Assembly (NCBI GenBank): GCA_020853755.1
Contig: JADYYG010000013.1
Coordinates: forward strand, 1 to 64,000
Direction: 5' to 3'
DNA: 64,000 nt
From: Dehalococcoidia bacterium
Lineage (GTDB): Bacteria > Chloroflexota > Dehalococcoidia > Tepidiformales > Tepidiformaceae
The position numbers were made by a program, and so were the translations under genes. Of the stretch, positions 10,714-19,060 are shown piece after piece (within the stretch, counting starts at the first letter, position 1; every line of letters starts with the position of its first letter). The notes beneath the pieces were generated by a model that made no database searches, was not told the DNA's origin, and saw nothing but the letters and a program-made list of their open reading frames with translations.

Positions 10714-11352
10714 GTGTACATAGTTCTGCTTGGACCACCGGGCGCCGGCAAGGGCACACAGGCGCAGCGCATCGCTGTGGCGACGAAGCTCGTCCACATT
10801 TCGACGGGCGACATGTTCCGCGAGAACGTCAAGAACCAGACCGAACTGGGCAAGCTGGCCAACGACTACATGTCTCGCGGCGAACTCGTGCCCGACGAAG
10901 TGACCATCGAGATGCTGCTGGAACGCATCTCCCGGGATGACGCCCGCGCTGGCGCCATGTTCGATGGCTTCCCGCGCAACGTCGTCCAGGCTGAGGCGCT
11001 CGATGCCGCCCTCGCCCGCGAAGGCGCGAAGGTCGATTTCGCGCTCCTCATCTCCGTCCGCGATGAAGAACTCGTGGCCCGCCTCGGCGGCCGCTGGATC
11101 TGCCGCAACTGCGGCAAGCTCTACCACGAGCGGAATGACCCGCCGAAGCGCGCAGGCGTCTGCGACGCCTGCGGCGGCGAACTCTACCAGCGCGAAGACG
11201 ATCGCCCCGAAGTGGTGCAGTCGCGTCTCGAGAAGCAGAAGCCGCCCGCGGCGCTCATCGAGCACTACCGCAAGGCTCACGTCCTCAAAGAGATCGACGG
11301 CGAACAGTCGCTGGACGCAGTCACGGCTGCGTTGCTGGAGGCCATCCGCTAG
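10714..11352 (+). CDS. adk: Adenylate kinase with zinc-type LID
   Basis: 212 residues from GTG 10714, one base after the secY stop, giving the usual N-terminus MYIVLLGPPGAGKGTQ with the P-loop. ATG 10693 would add seven residues and overlap secY by 20 nt; I prefer GTG because the family starts there. It catalyses ATP + AMP = 2 ADP. The LID carries CRNC and CDAC pairs (Cys4 zinc site), typical of Gram-positive, thermophile and Chloroflexota enzymes. NMP-binding and DGFPRN motifs are intact. Confidence 0.96.
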   Translation: MYIVLLGPPGAGKGTQAQRIAVATKLVHISTGDMFRENVKNQTELGKLANDYMSRGELVPDEVTIEMLLERISRDDARAGAMFDGFPRNVVQAEALDAALAREGAKVDFALLISVRDEELVARLGGRWICRNCGKLYHERNDPPKRAGVCDACGGELYQREDDRPEVVQSRLEKQKPPAALIEHYRKAHVLKEIDGEQSLDAVTAALLEAIR

Positions 11353-11354
11353 GC

Positions 11355-12122
11355 ATGGCGATTAAGCTCAAGTCCGAGGAAGAACTGACCATCATGCGCG
11401 AAGCCGGCAGGATCGTGGGGAACACGCTTGCCCAGCTGCGCGAGATGATCCGGCCGGGTCTCAACCTCATGGCCATCGAGCAGTTCGTCCGCGACGAATA
11501 CAAGCGGGCCGGCGCGAAGGAGACCTTCCTCAACTATGCGCCGGGAGGCAAGCGCCCCTACCCGTCGAACATCTGCGTGAGCGTGAACGAGCAGCTCGTC
11601 CACGGCATCCCGACCAACCGGGAACTCCAGGAGGGCGACATCGTCACCCTGGACCTCGGGGCCACCTACAACGGCTACGTTGGCGATGCCGCGATCACGG
11701 TGCCGGTAGGGAAGGTGAATCCCATCGCCGAGAAGCTCCTCGAAGTGACCGAGGCAGCGCTCTGGGCGGGCATCGGCGCCGCGCGGCCGGGCAACCACCT
11801 GAACGATGTGCGCGGCGCCATCGAAGACACCATCAAGGTGAGCGGCTTCTCCATCGTGAAGGGATACGGTGGCCACGGCGTGGGGCGTGAAATGCACGAA
11901 GAACCCCACGTGGAGAACTACCGCCAGCGGTACCGCGGGCCAGAACTCGTGCCGGGCCTCGTGCTCGCGCTCGAACCCATGGTCAACGCTGGCGGGCCAG
12001 ACGTTTACGAGGAGGCGGATGGCTGGACTGTAAGCACGAAAGACGGTAGCTTATGCTGTCATTTCGAGCATACCATAGCTATTCGCGCGGGAGGTGAGGC
12101 TCAAGTCCTCACGCTCCCGTAA
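11355..12122 (+). CDS. map: Methionine aminopeptidase, type I
   Basis: 255 residues. It removes the initiator Met. Metal and substrate residues are visible in [12 protein letters not shown] (His), [14 protein letters not shown] (two Asp), [17 protein letters not shown] (His and nearby) and LALEPMV (Glu). The extreme 3' part (about 12035-12090) is clearly richer in A+T and rare codons than the rest. It lies 2 nt after adk, a standard secY-adk-map-infA order. Confidence 0.97.
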   Translation: MAIKLKSEEELTIMREAGRIVGNTLAQLREMIRPGLNLMAIEQFVRDEYKRAGAKETFLNYAPGGKRPYPSNICVSVNEQLVHGIPTNRELQEGDIVTLDLGATYNGYVGDAAITVPVGKVNPIAEKLLEVTEAALWAGIGAARPGNHLNDVRGAIEDTIKVSGFSIVKGYGGHGVGREMHEEPHVENYRQRYRGPELVPGLVLALEPMVNAGGPDVYEEADGWTVSTKDGSLCCHFEHTIAIRAGGEAQVLTLP

Positions 12123-12148
12123 ACCCATCTCTGCAAAAACGAGGGTGT

Positions 12149-12367
12149 ATGGCCAAGAAGGAGACGATTGAAGTGGAAGGAAAGGTGACCGAGCCGCTGC
12201 CGAACGCGATGTTCAGGGTGCAGCTGGCAGATGGCCACGAAGTCCTCGCCCACCTGGGCCGCGAGATCCAGGTCCACTTCGTCAAGCTCCTTCCTGGAGA
12301 CCGCGTCCTGGTTGAGCTTTCGCCCTTTGACCTCGGTCGTGGGCGAATAACGTACCGCTTCAAGTAG
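12149..12367 (+). CDS. infA: Translation initiation factor IF-1
   Basis: 72 residues, the exact family length. The S1/OB fold starts [20 protein letters not shown] and ends LTPFDL-like [18 protein letters not shown]-1 blocks the A site of the 30S subunit during initiation. Confidence 0.98.
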   Translation: MAKKETIEVEGKVTEPLPNAMFRVQLADGHEVLAHLGREIQVHFVKLLPGDRVLVELSPFDLGRGRITYRFK

Positions 12368-12398
12368 GGCGCCCGTCGCCGCCGACACAGGGAGAACG

Positions 12399-12512
12399 AT
12401 GAAAGTTCGAGCATCAGTTAAGCCACGCTGCGACAAGTGCAAGGTGATCCGCCGGCACGGGCGCGTCATGGTGATCTGCGAAAATCCAAAGCACAAGCAG
12501 CGGCAGGGGTAG
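12399..12512 (+). CDS. rpmJ: 50S ribosomal protein L36
   Basis: 37 residues: [20 protein letters not shown] onward, ending NPKHKQRQG. This is the short zinc-binding form (Cys11, Cys14, Cys27, His32 ligands). SD GGGAGAACG lies just before the ATG. It sits in the conserved infA-rpmJ-rpsM order. Confidence 0.97.
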   Translation: MKVRASVKPRCDKCKVIRRHGRVMVICENPKHKQRQG

Positions 12513-12516
12513 CCCG

Positions 12517-12897
12517 ATGGCACGTATCTCCGGAGTCGACATCCCAAACGACAAGCGCATCGAAGTCGCGCTCACCTATATCTATGGCATCGGGCTCACC
12601 CGCTCGAAGGCCATCCTCGCCGAGACCGGCATCAACCCGGACACCCGCGCGCGGGAACTGACCGATGACGATGTGCTCCGCATCCGCGACTACATCGATA
12701 AGCACTACACGGTTGAGGGAGACCTCCGGCGCGAAGTTCGCCAGAACATCGCCCGGCTCATCGAAATCAACTGCTATCGCGGGCAGCGCCACCGCCGGAA
12801 CCTCCCGGTTCATGGCCAGCGCACCCGCACCAATGCCCGGCAGAAGCGTGGCGCGCGCAAGACCGTGGCCGGCAAGAAGCGCGCAGGAAAGAAGTAG
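12517..12897 (+). CDS. rpsM: 30S ribosomal protein S13
   Basis: 126 residues. [20 protein letters not shown], the helix-two-turn-helix [11 protein letters not shown], and the basic tail [18 protein letters not shown] identify S13, which forms inter-subunit bridges B1a and B1b. It begins 4 nt after rpmJ. Confidence 0.98.
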   Translation: MARISGVDIPNDKRIEVALTYIYGIGLTRSKAILAETGINPDTRARELTDDDVLRIRDYIDKHYTVEGDLRREVRQNIARLIEINCYRGQRHRRNLPVHGQRTRTNARQKRGARKTVAGKKRAGKK

Positions 12898-12909
12898 GAG
12901 TAGGCCCAG

Positions 12910-13320
12910 ATGGCAGATGCAAAACGCGGAGCCGCCGACAAGACTCGCCGCCTGAAGCGGCGCGAGCGAAAGTCCATCCCTCGCGGACGGGCCTACATCA
13001 AGTCGACCTTTAACAACACGCTGGTCACCCTGACGGACCCGAACGGGAACGTCATCTCCTGGGCCAGCTCTGGCGGGTCCGGCTTCAAGGGTTCGCGCAA
13101 GGGCACGCCGTTCGCCGCCCAACTGGCGAGCGAGAACGCGGCCAAGCGCGCCATGGAACACGGCCTCCAGTCCGTCGAAGTCTACGTCCGCGGCGCGGGC
13201 AGCGGCCGCGAAGCCGCCATCCGTTCGCTCCAGGCTGCCGGTCTCAACGTGACCGCCATCCGCGATGTCACCCCCATCCCCCACAACGGTTGCCGCGCTC
13301 CCAAGCGGCGCCGGGTCTAG
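12910..13320 (+). CDS. rpsK: 30S ribosomal protein S11
   Basis: 136 residues. The [20 protein letters not shown] core and the C-terminal [18 protein letters not shown] are S11 signatures; the latter contacts 16S rRNA in the platform. A strong SD (TAGGAGTAGG) precedes the ATG. Confidence 0.98.
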   Translation: MADAKRGAADKTRRLKRRERKSIPRGRAYIKSTFNNTLVTLTDPNGNVISWASSGGSGFKGSRKGTPFAAQLASENAAKRAMEHGLQSVEVYVRGAGSGREAAIRSLQAAGLNVTAIRDVTPIPHNGCRAPKRRRV

Positions 13321-13335
13321 GAGCCACCTGAGTCA

Positions 13336-13965
13336 ATGGCACGTTACACCGGCCCCGTCTGCCGTCTCTGCCGCCGTCACGGCGAAAAGCTCTTCCTCAA
13401 GGGCGATCGCTGCTTCACGCCCAAGTGCAGCTTTGACCGCCGCCCGAACCCTCCCGGGCCGCGCCCGGCGCGCCGCCGCAAGGTCTCGGACCGCGGCCTC
13501 CAGCTGCGTGAAAAGCAGCGCGCCCGCGTCTTCTACGGCGTCCTCGAAAAGCAGTTCGTGCGCTACTACAAGGAAGCCATCCGGACCACCGGCGTCTCCG
13601 GTGAGAACCTTGTGCGGCTGCTCGAAACTCGCCTGGACAACATCGTCTACCGGCTCGGCTTCGCCGATTCCCGCAGCCAGGCGCGCCAGATCGTCCGGCA
13701 CGGCCTCATCACGGTGAATGGCCGCAAGCTGGACGTCCCCTCGGCCCACCTCAAGGTCGGCGACGCTATCGGCTTCACGCCTCGCGGCATCCGCAGCGAG
13801 TACTACAAGATCGTCCAGGAGACGATGAAGTCCAAGAACCCGCCAACCTGGCTCTCGCTGGACCTGGCCAACATGTCCGGGAAGGTGACGGCGCCCCCGA
13901 TCGTCGTCCATGGCGAAACGCACCAGTTCAACGAAAACGTCATCATCGAGTACTACTCGCGCTAA
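13336..13965 (+). CDS. rpsD: 30S ribosomal protein S4, zinc-binding form
   Basis: 209 residues. A four-ligand zinc motif occupies the N-terminus (CRLCRRH, residues ~9-15, with CFTPKC ~31-36). The S4 RNA-binding domain follows (RLDNIVYRLGFADSRSQARQ). S4 nucleates 30S assembly. The position between rpsK and rpoA is the canonical alpha operon. Confidence 0.98.
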   Translation: MARYTGPVCRLCRRHGEKLFLKGDRCFTPKCSFDRRPNPPGPRPARRRKVSDRGLQLREKQRARVFYGVLEKQFVRYYKEAIRTTGVSGENLVRLLETRLDNIVYRLGFADSRSQARQIVRHGLITVNGRKLDVPSAHLKVGDAIGFTPRGIRSEYYKIVQETMKSKNPPTWLSLDLANMSGKVTAPPIVVHGETHQFNENVIIEYYSR

Positions 13966-14001
13966 CCCGCCCGAGTACCGGCGAGAAGGACCCCAAGAAA
14001 C

Positions 14002-15228
14002 ATGATGGATTCTCTTGAGTTGATCGGCCAGGCAACGGAAGACGTTGCCCCGCAGCTCACTGTCGAAGAAGAGACGGAAAAGTACGCGCGCCTCATCGCC
14101 GAGCCGCTCGAATCTGGCTACGGCATCACCCTGGGGAACGCGCTCCGGCGCGTCCTCCTCAGTTCGCTCGAAGGTGCCGCCATTAATTCGGTGCGGATCG
14201 AGCAGGTGCAGCACGAGTTCTCTACCATCCCCGGCATGCAGGAGGACACCACCGAGTTCCTCCTCAACGCCAAGGAAATCCGCCTGCGCGCCCTCAGCAA
14301 CCGCCCCGGGTCGCTCTCGCTCGATATCGAAGGCCCGGCTGTCGTTACGGCGGCTGACCTGCAGGTCCCGGCCGACTTCGAAGTCGTGAACCCCGAACTG
14401 CACCTGGCCACCATCGACACCCCGAAGGCCCGCCTCAGCGTCGAGTTCCACGCGGCCCTCGGCAAAGGCTACGTCCCGGCTGGCTCCGTCGAGGATCTGC
14501 CTATCGGCGTCATCCCGGTCGATGCCATCTATACCCCCGTGCGCAAGGTCAACTACCGCGTCGAAAAGACGCGCGTCGGTCAGTCCACGAACTTCGACCG
14601 CCTCATCCTCGAAGTCTGGACTGACGGCACCGTCGGCCCGGTCGAAGCGGTCAGCCAGAGCGCTGACATCCTGATGGACCAGTTCGCGCTCTTCAGCCAG
14701 ATGGGCCGGCCGGAGTACACCACCAGTTCCTACAGCGGCGGCCAGGTCAGCGGCGGGCAGTCGGTTAGCGGCCTGCTCATGGCCCCCGACAGGTACAACA
14801 CGCCGATCGAAGACCTCGCGCTCTCCGTGCGGGCCTACAACTGCCTCAAGCGCAGCGGCCTGATGACCGTCGGCCAGGTGCTCGAGAAATCCGAAGACGA
14901 ACTGCTCGCGCTCCGGAACTTCGGCCGCAAGTCTTACGACGAACTCCGCGACCGGCTGATCGAACTTGGCTACGTCGACGGCACGGCCGAAGGCCTCGTG
15001 CCGATCGTGGATACCCCCGCCGCGAAGCCCGGCGCAACGCCCTCCGGGCGAGGCCCTGCCAGCATGGCCGGCCGGTCAGCCGCGCGCCCCGGTGGCCGTT
15101 CGAACGCCGTCGTCATGGATGACGACGATGAGGAAGAGAACCTGAGCGCCCTTGGCAAGGCGCTGAAGGAAGCACTGCTGAAAGATGGAAGCGCCGAGGA
15201 TCTGATCGGCGTGGACGACGAGGACTAA
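14002..15228 (+). CDS. rpoA: RNA polymerase alpha subunit with acidic C-terminal extension
   Basis: 408 residues against the usual 310-340. The alpha-NTD (YGITLGNALRRVLLSSLEGA, the dimerisation and beta-contact region) and alpha-CTD (IEDLALSVRAYNCLKRSGLM, LRNFGRKSYDELRDRL) are both complete. After about residue 330 comes a ~75-residue Pro/Gly/Arg then strongly acidic tail (MDDDDEEENLSALGKALKEA) ending in DDED. Its function is unknown; it is beyond the UP-element/activator domain. Alternative start ATG 14005. Confidence 0.97.
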   Translation: MMDSLELIGQATEDVAPQLTVEEETEKYARLIAEPLESGYGITLGNALRRVLLSSLEGAAINSVRIEQVQHEFSTIPGMQEDTTEFLLNAKEIRLRALSNRPGSLSLDIEGPAVVTAADLQVPADFEVVNPELHLATIDTPKARLSVEFHAALGKGYVPAGSVEDLPIGVIPVDAIYTPVRKVNYRVEKTRVGQSTNFDRLILEVWTDGTVGPVEAVSQSADILMDQFALFSQMGRPEYTTSSYSGGQVSGGQSVSGLLMAPDRYNTPIEDLALSVRAYNCLKRSGLMTVGQVLEKSEDELLALRNFGRKSYDELRDRLIELGYVDGTAEGLVPIVDTPAAKPGATPSGRGPASMAGRSAARPGGRSNAVVMDDDDEEENLSALGKALKEALLKDGSAEDLIGVDDED

Positions 15229-15231
15229 CCC

Positions 15232-15843
15232 ATGCGACACCGCGTACACGGCCGCCACCTTGGCCGCGACACCAGCCACCGCCTTTCGCTCTACCGCAAC
15301 CTGGTCACCGACCTGCTGCGGTACGAGCGGATCACGACGACTGAGGCCAAGGCGAAGGAGATCCGGCCCATGGCGGAGCGGATTATCACGCTCGGCCGCC
15401 GCGGTGACCTCCACGCCCGCCGCCAGGCGATGCGCTTCGTCTTCGACCCGAAGGTTGTGAAGAAGGTCTTCGACGACATCGGCCCGCGCATGGCGACCCG
15501 CCCCGGCGGCTACCTGCGCATCACCGGCCTCGAAGCCCGCAAGGGCGACGGCGCCCGCATGGCCGTCATCGAACTGGTCGACTTCACCGATGGGCCGGCC
15601 ATGCCCAGGCCGCAACGCGTGACTGCCGCCCCGACGGCGCCGGCCCGCCCGGCAGCGGCTGAACCGGCCCCCGCCGATGAAGCAGCCGCCGAAGCCGAAG
15701 CCGCCGAGGCTGATGACACCATCAGCGCCGTCGAAGCTGCCACCGAAGCCCCCGAAGCGGTGGCCGAGGAAGCGGCCGAAGTCGCCGCTGAAACCGAACC
15801 CGAAGCGCCCGCAGCGGACGGGGAAACGCCCGCAGAGGGCTAA
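15232..15843 (+). CDS. rplQ: 50S ribosomal protein L17 with Ala/Glu-rich tail
   Basis: 203 residues; the L17 core is ~120 (MRHRVHGRHLGRDTSHRLSL, AKEIRPMAERIITLGRRGD, YLRITGLEARKGDGARMAVI). The remaining ~80 residues (from about 122) are low complexity, rich in Ala, Glu and Pro, predicted disordered and highly acidic. The core sits at the tunnel exit, so the tail would project outward. It follows rpoA by 3 nt. Confidence 0.96.
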   Translation: MRHRVHGRHLGRDTSHRLSLYRNLVTDLLRYERITTTEAKAKEIRPMAERIITLGRRGDLHARRQAMRFVFDPKVVKKVFDDIGPRMATRPGGYLRITGLEARKGDGARMAVIELVDFTDGPAMPRPQRVTAAPTAPARPAAAEPAPADEAAAEAEAAEADDTISAVEAATEAPEAVAEEAAEVAAETEPEAPAADGETPAEG

Positions 15844-15848
15844 GCAGC

Positions 15849-16607
15849 GTGACCGCGAAACGCTTCGCGGCCACGGTCAGTTACGACGGGACAGCGTTCG
15901 TTGGGTCACAGATCCAACCGAACGGCCGGACCGTCCAGCAAGAGCTGGAAACCGCGGCGGCGGTGCTCTTCGGGAGCCCCACCCGCGTTGAACTGGCAGG
16001 ACGCACCGATTCGGGCGTCCATGCCGTTGGCCAGGTCGCCGCGTTCAGTGCCGAAACCCGGCACGAACCGGAAACCGTCAGGAAGGCGCTCAACGCCAAC
16101 CTGCCGGAAGATGTGGCAGTCTGCGCAGTGCGCGAAGCGTCCGCAGGGTTCGACCCGCGGCGCTGGGCGCGCAAACGCTGGTACCGCTACACCGTCGCGA
16201 ACGGCGAATCGCGCGAGCCCCTCACCCGGGGCGCCGCTTGGTTCGTCGAGGGAAACCTCGACCTCCCGGCGATGCGCGCGGCGTCGCAAGCGCTCCTCGG
16301 ACGAAGGGACTTCAGTGCCTTCTCCGGGTTCCTGGAAGCTGGACGCACTCCCGTGCGGACGGTTTCGCGGGCAGAGTGGAGCTGCGAAGGCAGCACCCTC
16401 CTGTTCGACATCGAGGCAGACGCGTTCCTGCCCCAGATGGTCCGCCGGATCACCGGCGCGCTCATCCGGTGCGGGCGCCACGCCGCCACTGTGGAGGAAT
16501 TCGTCCGCCTGCTGGAACAGGCGCAGCCCGGCTCGATGGCCTACGTGGCCCCCGCGCACGGTCTCTGCCTCCAGAAGGTCTGGTACGACGAGGGATATAC
16601 GGCATGA
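15849..16607 (+). CDS. truA: tRNA pseudouridine(38-40) synthase TruA
   Basis: 252 residues from GTG 15849. The catalytic aspartate motif is intact in LAGRTDSGVHAVGQVAAF (about residue 55). Downstream features FSAFSGF and LFDIEADAFLPQMVRRITGA are also TruA-like. It isomerises uridines 38-40 in the tRNA anticodon arm. It lies between rplQ and rplM, and its stop overlaps the rplM start, so it is part of the same transcript. Confidence 0.96.
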   Translation: MTAKRFAATVSYDGTAFVGSQIQPNGRTVQQELETAAAVLFGSPTRVELAGRTDSGVHAVGQVAAFSAETRHEPETVRKALNANLPEDVAVCAVREASAGFDPRRWARKRWYRYTVANGESREPLTRGAAWFVEGNLDLPAMRAASQALLGRRDFSAFSGFLEAGRTPVRTVSRAEWSCEGSTLLFDIEADAFLPQMVRRITGALIRCGRHAATVEEFVRLLEQAQPGSMAYVAPAHGLCLQKVWYDEGYTA

Positions 16608-17419
16608 ACACGACTGTGCGAATCAAACAATCGCAGGTGTACAAGGACTGGCACGTCATCGATGCCGCTGGCCGGCCGCTCGGCCGCGTCGCCACCGAGG
16701 CCGCCTACCTGCTCAAGGGCAAGCACAAGCCCACCTATGAGCCCCACCTCGACGACGGCGACTTCGTCATCGTGGTCAATGCCTCGCAGGTGCGCGTCAC
16801 CGGCCACAAGGCCGAGCAGATCACCTACTACCGCCACTCCGGCTACCCGGGCGGCCTCAAGTCGCGCTCCTACGCCGACCAGATGGAGAAGTTCCCGGAG
16901 CGCATCCTCGAGCAGGCCATCTGGGGCATGCTGCCCAAGGGCCCACTCGGCAAAGCGATGTTCAAGCACCTCAAGGTGTATCGCGGGGCCAACCACCCCC
17001 ACCAGTCGCAGCTCGCCGGCAGCGAGAAGGCGAAGACCGCCCGCGAGGCCGCCGCAGCCGAACTCGCCACTGCTCCCCTGAAGGTGAAGCGCCTCCGCCC
17101 GCTCAGCGTGCCGGTGGTCGAAGCCGAAGAAACCGAGGCGCCGAAGGCGGCGTCAGCCGCCGCAACAGCCGCCCGCCAGGCTCGCGCCCGGGTTCGCCAG
17201 GCAGCTCCTGCCGAAACCGAAGAAACTGCAGCAGTGGTCGAAGCCGTCGAGGCGGCGCCCGCCGTCGAAGAGGCGGCAGCCGAAGCTCCGAAGCGCGCGC
17301 CGCGCCGCAAGGCCGCTGCCGCCGAAGAAGCCACCGCCGAAGTTGCGGAATCGAACGAAGAAGCCCCGAAGCCGGCGCGACGCCGTGCAGCGGCCAAGTC
17401 CGAAGGGACCGAGGAGTAA
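16604..17419 (+). CDS. rplM: 50S ribosomal protein L13 with long C-terminal extension
   Basis: 271 residues from ATG 16604 (ATGA overlap with truA). L13 proper is ~145 residues: YKDWHVIDAAGRPLGRVATE, GLKSRSYADQMEKFPERILE, IWGMLPKGPLGKAMFKHLKV. The last ~125 residues are Ala/Glu/Lys/Arg-rich with PKRAPRRKAAAAEEATAEV-type segments, alternating acidic and basic patches. An in-frame start 366 nt earlier inside truA is rejected. L13 is an early 50S assembly protein. Confidence 0.96.
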   Translation: MNTTVRIKQSQVYKDWHVIDAAGRPLGRVATEAAYLLKGKHKPTYEPHLDDGDFVIVVNASQVRVTGHKAEQITYYRHSGYPGGLKSRSYADQMEKFPERILEQAIWGMLPKGPLGKAMFKHLKVYRGANHPHQSQLAGSEKAKTAREAAAAELATAPLKVKRLRPLSVPVVEAEETEAPKAASAAATAARQARARVRQAAPAETEETAAVVEAVEAAPAVEEAAAEAPKRAPRRKAAAAEEATAEVAESNEEAPKPARRRAAAKSEGTEE

Positions 17420-17422
17420 CCC

Positions 17423-17818
17423 ATGGCTGACCAATACTTCTATGGCACCGGCCGCCGCAAGACCGCCGTCGCGCGCGTCCGCCTCTACCCCGGCAACGGC
17501 GCAGTGGTCATCAACGGCAAGCCCCTCGAAGAGGTCTTCTCCCGCGATTCGCACCGTGCCGAAGTGCTCTCGCCACTGACCCGCCTCGGCCGCGAAGGCC
17601 GCTTCAGCGCGCAGGTCAAGTGCGAAGGCGGCGGAGTCAGCGGCTGGGCAGGCGCCATCCAGATGGGCATTGCCCGCGCCCTCGTCGCCAGCGACGCCAG
17701 TGTGAAGCCCGCCCTCAAGCGGCCTGAGAACCTCCTCACGCGAGACCCACGCATGAAGGAACGCAAGAAGGCAGGCCTCAAGCGGGCTCGCAAGGCGCCG
17801 CAGTTCACCAAGCGCTAA
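17423..17818 (+). CDS. rpsI: 30S ribosomal protein S9
   Basis: 131 residues. N-terminus YFYGTGRRKTAVARVRLYPG, GGGVSGWAGAIQMGIARAL and the terminal KKAGLKRARKAPQFTKR identify S9, whose C-terminal Lys-Arg touches the P-site tRNA. Last gene of the ribosomal block, 3 nt after rplM and directly upstream of an intrinsic terminator. Confidence 0.98.
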   Translation: MADQYFYGTGRRKTAVARVRLYPGNGAVVINGKPLEEVFSRDSHRAEVLSPLTRLGREGRFSAQVKCEGGGVSGWAGAIQMGIARALVASDASVKPALKRPENLLTRDPRMKERKKAGLKRARKAPQFTKR

Positions 17819-17852
17819 AACCCGACCAGCCCAGCGCACCAGCAGCAAAGCG

Positions 17853-17887
17853 CACGCCCCGTGGGAACCCACGGGGCGTGTTTGTTT
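17853..17887 (+). terminator. Rho-independent terminator of the ribosomal block
   Basis: Perfect 13-bp arms CACGCCCCGTGGG (17853-17865) and CCCACGGGGCGTG (17868-17880) are followed by TTTGTTT. The physical loop must open the innermost pairs. It lies 34 nt after rpsI and closes the long forward operon. Confidence 0.92.
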
Positions 17888-17978
17888 ATCCCCTCGCCCG
17901 CTGGCATCCACCCCTTCGTAACCGCCGGGAAACGTGCCGTTCGGACCGTTCTGCCGATCCCCACGCTGGGGGTCGTGT

Positions 17979-18521
17979 GTGGGCAAGGGCACGATAGTGC
18001 TGGTTGGCTGTGTGCTGGGCGCGGGCGCGATGTTCTACCTGAACACCGGCGCGGGAGCTTCGCGCCCGGCTGCCGGCGAGACGGCGACAGCCAGCCCCAC
18101 GAAGGAACTCTCACATTCGCAGACGAAACCTCGGACGCCAACGCCAACCGCGACGCCTGAACCCGGCGCGACACCGACGCCAACGCCCGTGCGCCTCACG
18201 ATTGCCCAGCTGAAGAACCTGCCGCGACCCGCTGGGACGCCCTACACGCTCCCGGGTGCGGCTACCGGCGGGAGCTGGCAGCCGCCCGCCACCGAGCCGC
18301 CATCGGCTGACCCGCCTCCACCCACCGTGACCGTCGCGCCGGCGAACACCCCGACCGCGCCGGTTTCGCCACCTTCGGAAGAGCCGGGTACGCCTGTGGC
18401 AACGCCGGCGCCGCCTGTGGTCACACCCACGCCGAATCCGAACCCGTGGCCGATCGCTACCCCTCCAACCCTGCCGCCCTACCCGGACGGGAACCTCGGC
18501 CCGAACCCGCCGAGCGAGTAG
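17979..18521 (+). CDS. Membrane-anchored Pro/Thr-rich protein of unknown function
   Basis: About 180 residues from GTG 17979 (GTG 17934 is an alternative). A single hydrophobic segment (TIVLVGCVLGAGAMFYL, residues ~4-20) acts as a signal anchor or, with its Cys, possibly a lipid anchor. The rest is low complexity: Pro, Thr, Ala, Ser with repeats such as TPTPTATPEPGATPTPTPVR. No enzymatic domain is recognisable. It could be a surface stalk or linker. It lies just after the ribosomal terminator and its stop abuts that of the convergent GNAT gene. Confidence 0.7.
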   Translation: MGKGTIVLVGCVLGAGAMFYLNTGAGASRPAAGETATASPTKELSHSQTKPRTPTPTATPEPGATPTPTPVRLTIAQLKNLPRPAGTPYTLPGAATGGSWQPPATEPPSADPPPPTVTVAPANTPTAPVSPPSEEPGTPVATPAPPVVTPTPNPNPWPIATPPTLPPYPDGNLGPNPPSE

Positions 18522-18998
18522 TCAGTGGATGTCCCGGCCGGCGTCGAGGACCGCTTCGAGCATGTCTGCCGGGCTCGCGAAGCCGTTCCGCGCGTAGAGC
18601 GTCCGGCTCCGTTCCGTCGGCCAGAGGATGACCGAGTCGACGCGCTGTTCGCGGCAGAAGCCGAGTGCGGCATCGAGCAGCCGCTGGCCAGTCCCGGCCG
18701 CCCGCGCCGAAGGGTCGACGTAGACGTTCGTGATGTATGCGTGCTGTTCCAATTCGGGCGCGGGGTTCGGCACCTTCTCGATGAGTTCGAGCCAGAGTTG
18801 GCCAACCACCATTCGGTCCTGTTCGGCCACCCAGCAGCGCCAGGGCCCGCCGGGCTGCAGGCGCTCCGCCATCCAGGCCGTGCAACGCGTGATGAAACCT
18901 TCGCGCTCCTCGGTGGCCTGGTTCATAGCGGTGCGAAAGTCGTGCCGGAGCGCTGCGAGGCGTCCCGCGTCGGCTGGAGTGGCTGGCCGGATGTGCAT
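18522..18998 (-). CDS. GNAT family N-acetyltransferase
   Basis: 158 residues. It starts MHIRPATPADAGRLAALR and has the acetyl-CoA pyrophosphate-binding motif A (NVYVDPSARAAGTGQRLLDA, about residues 90-110) and the C-terminal LYARNGF strand. The substrate is unknown. The gene is monocistronic and opposes the Pro/Thr-rich gene. TACGCT lies exactly 6 nt before the ATG with no SD, so the mRNA may be leaderless. Confidence 0.9.
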   Translation of the reverse strand: MHIRPATPADAGRLAALRHDFRTAMNQATEEREGFITRCTAWMAERLQPGGPWRCWVAEQDRMVVGQLWLELIEKVPNPAPELEQHAYITNVYVDPSARAAGTGQRLLDAALGFCREQRVDSVILWPTERSRTLYARNGFASPADMLEAVLDAGRDIH

Positions 18999-19004
18999 CG
19001 CGGA

Positions 19005-19010
19005 AGCGTA
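19005..19010 (-). promoter_or_regulatory. Candidate -10 element of a leaderless GNAT mRNA
   Basis: TACGCT read on the minus strand, 6 nt (TCCGCG) before ATG 18998. A start of transcription about 7 nt downstream of the -10 would fall on the start codon. No -35 match is evident. Confidence 0.45.
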
Positions 19011-19060
19011 GCAGGCACCCGCACTCCCGGTGGTAGACTTGCCGCCCCGGAGGAATCGCG

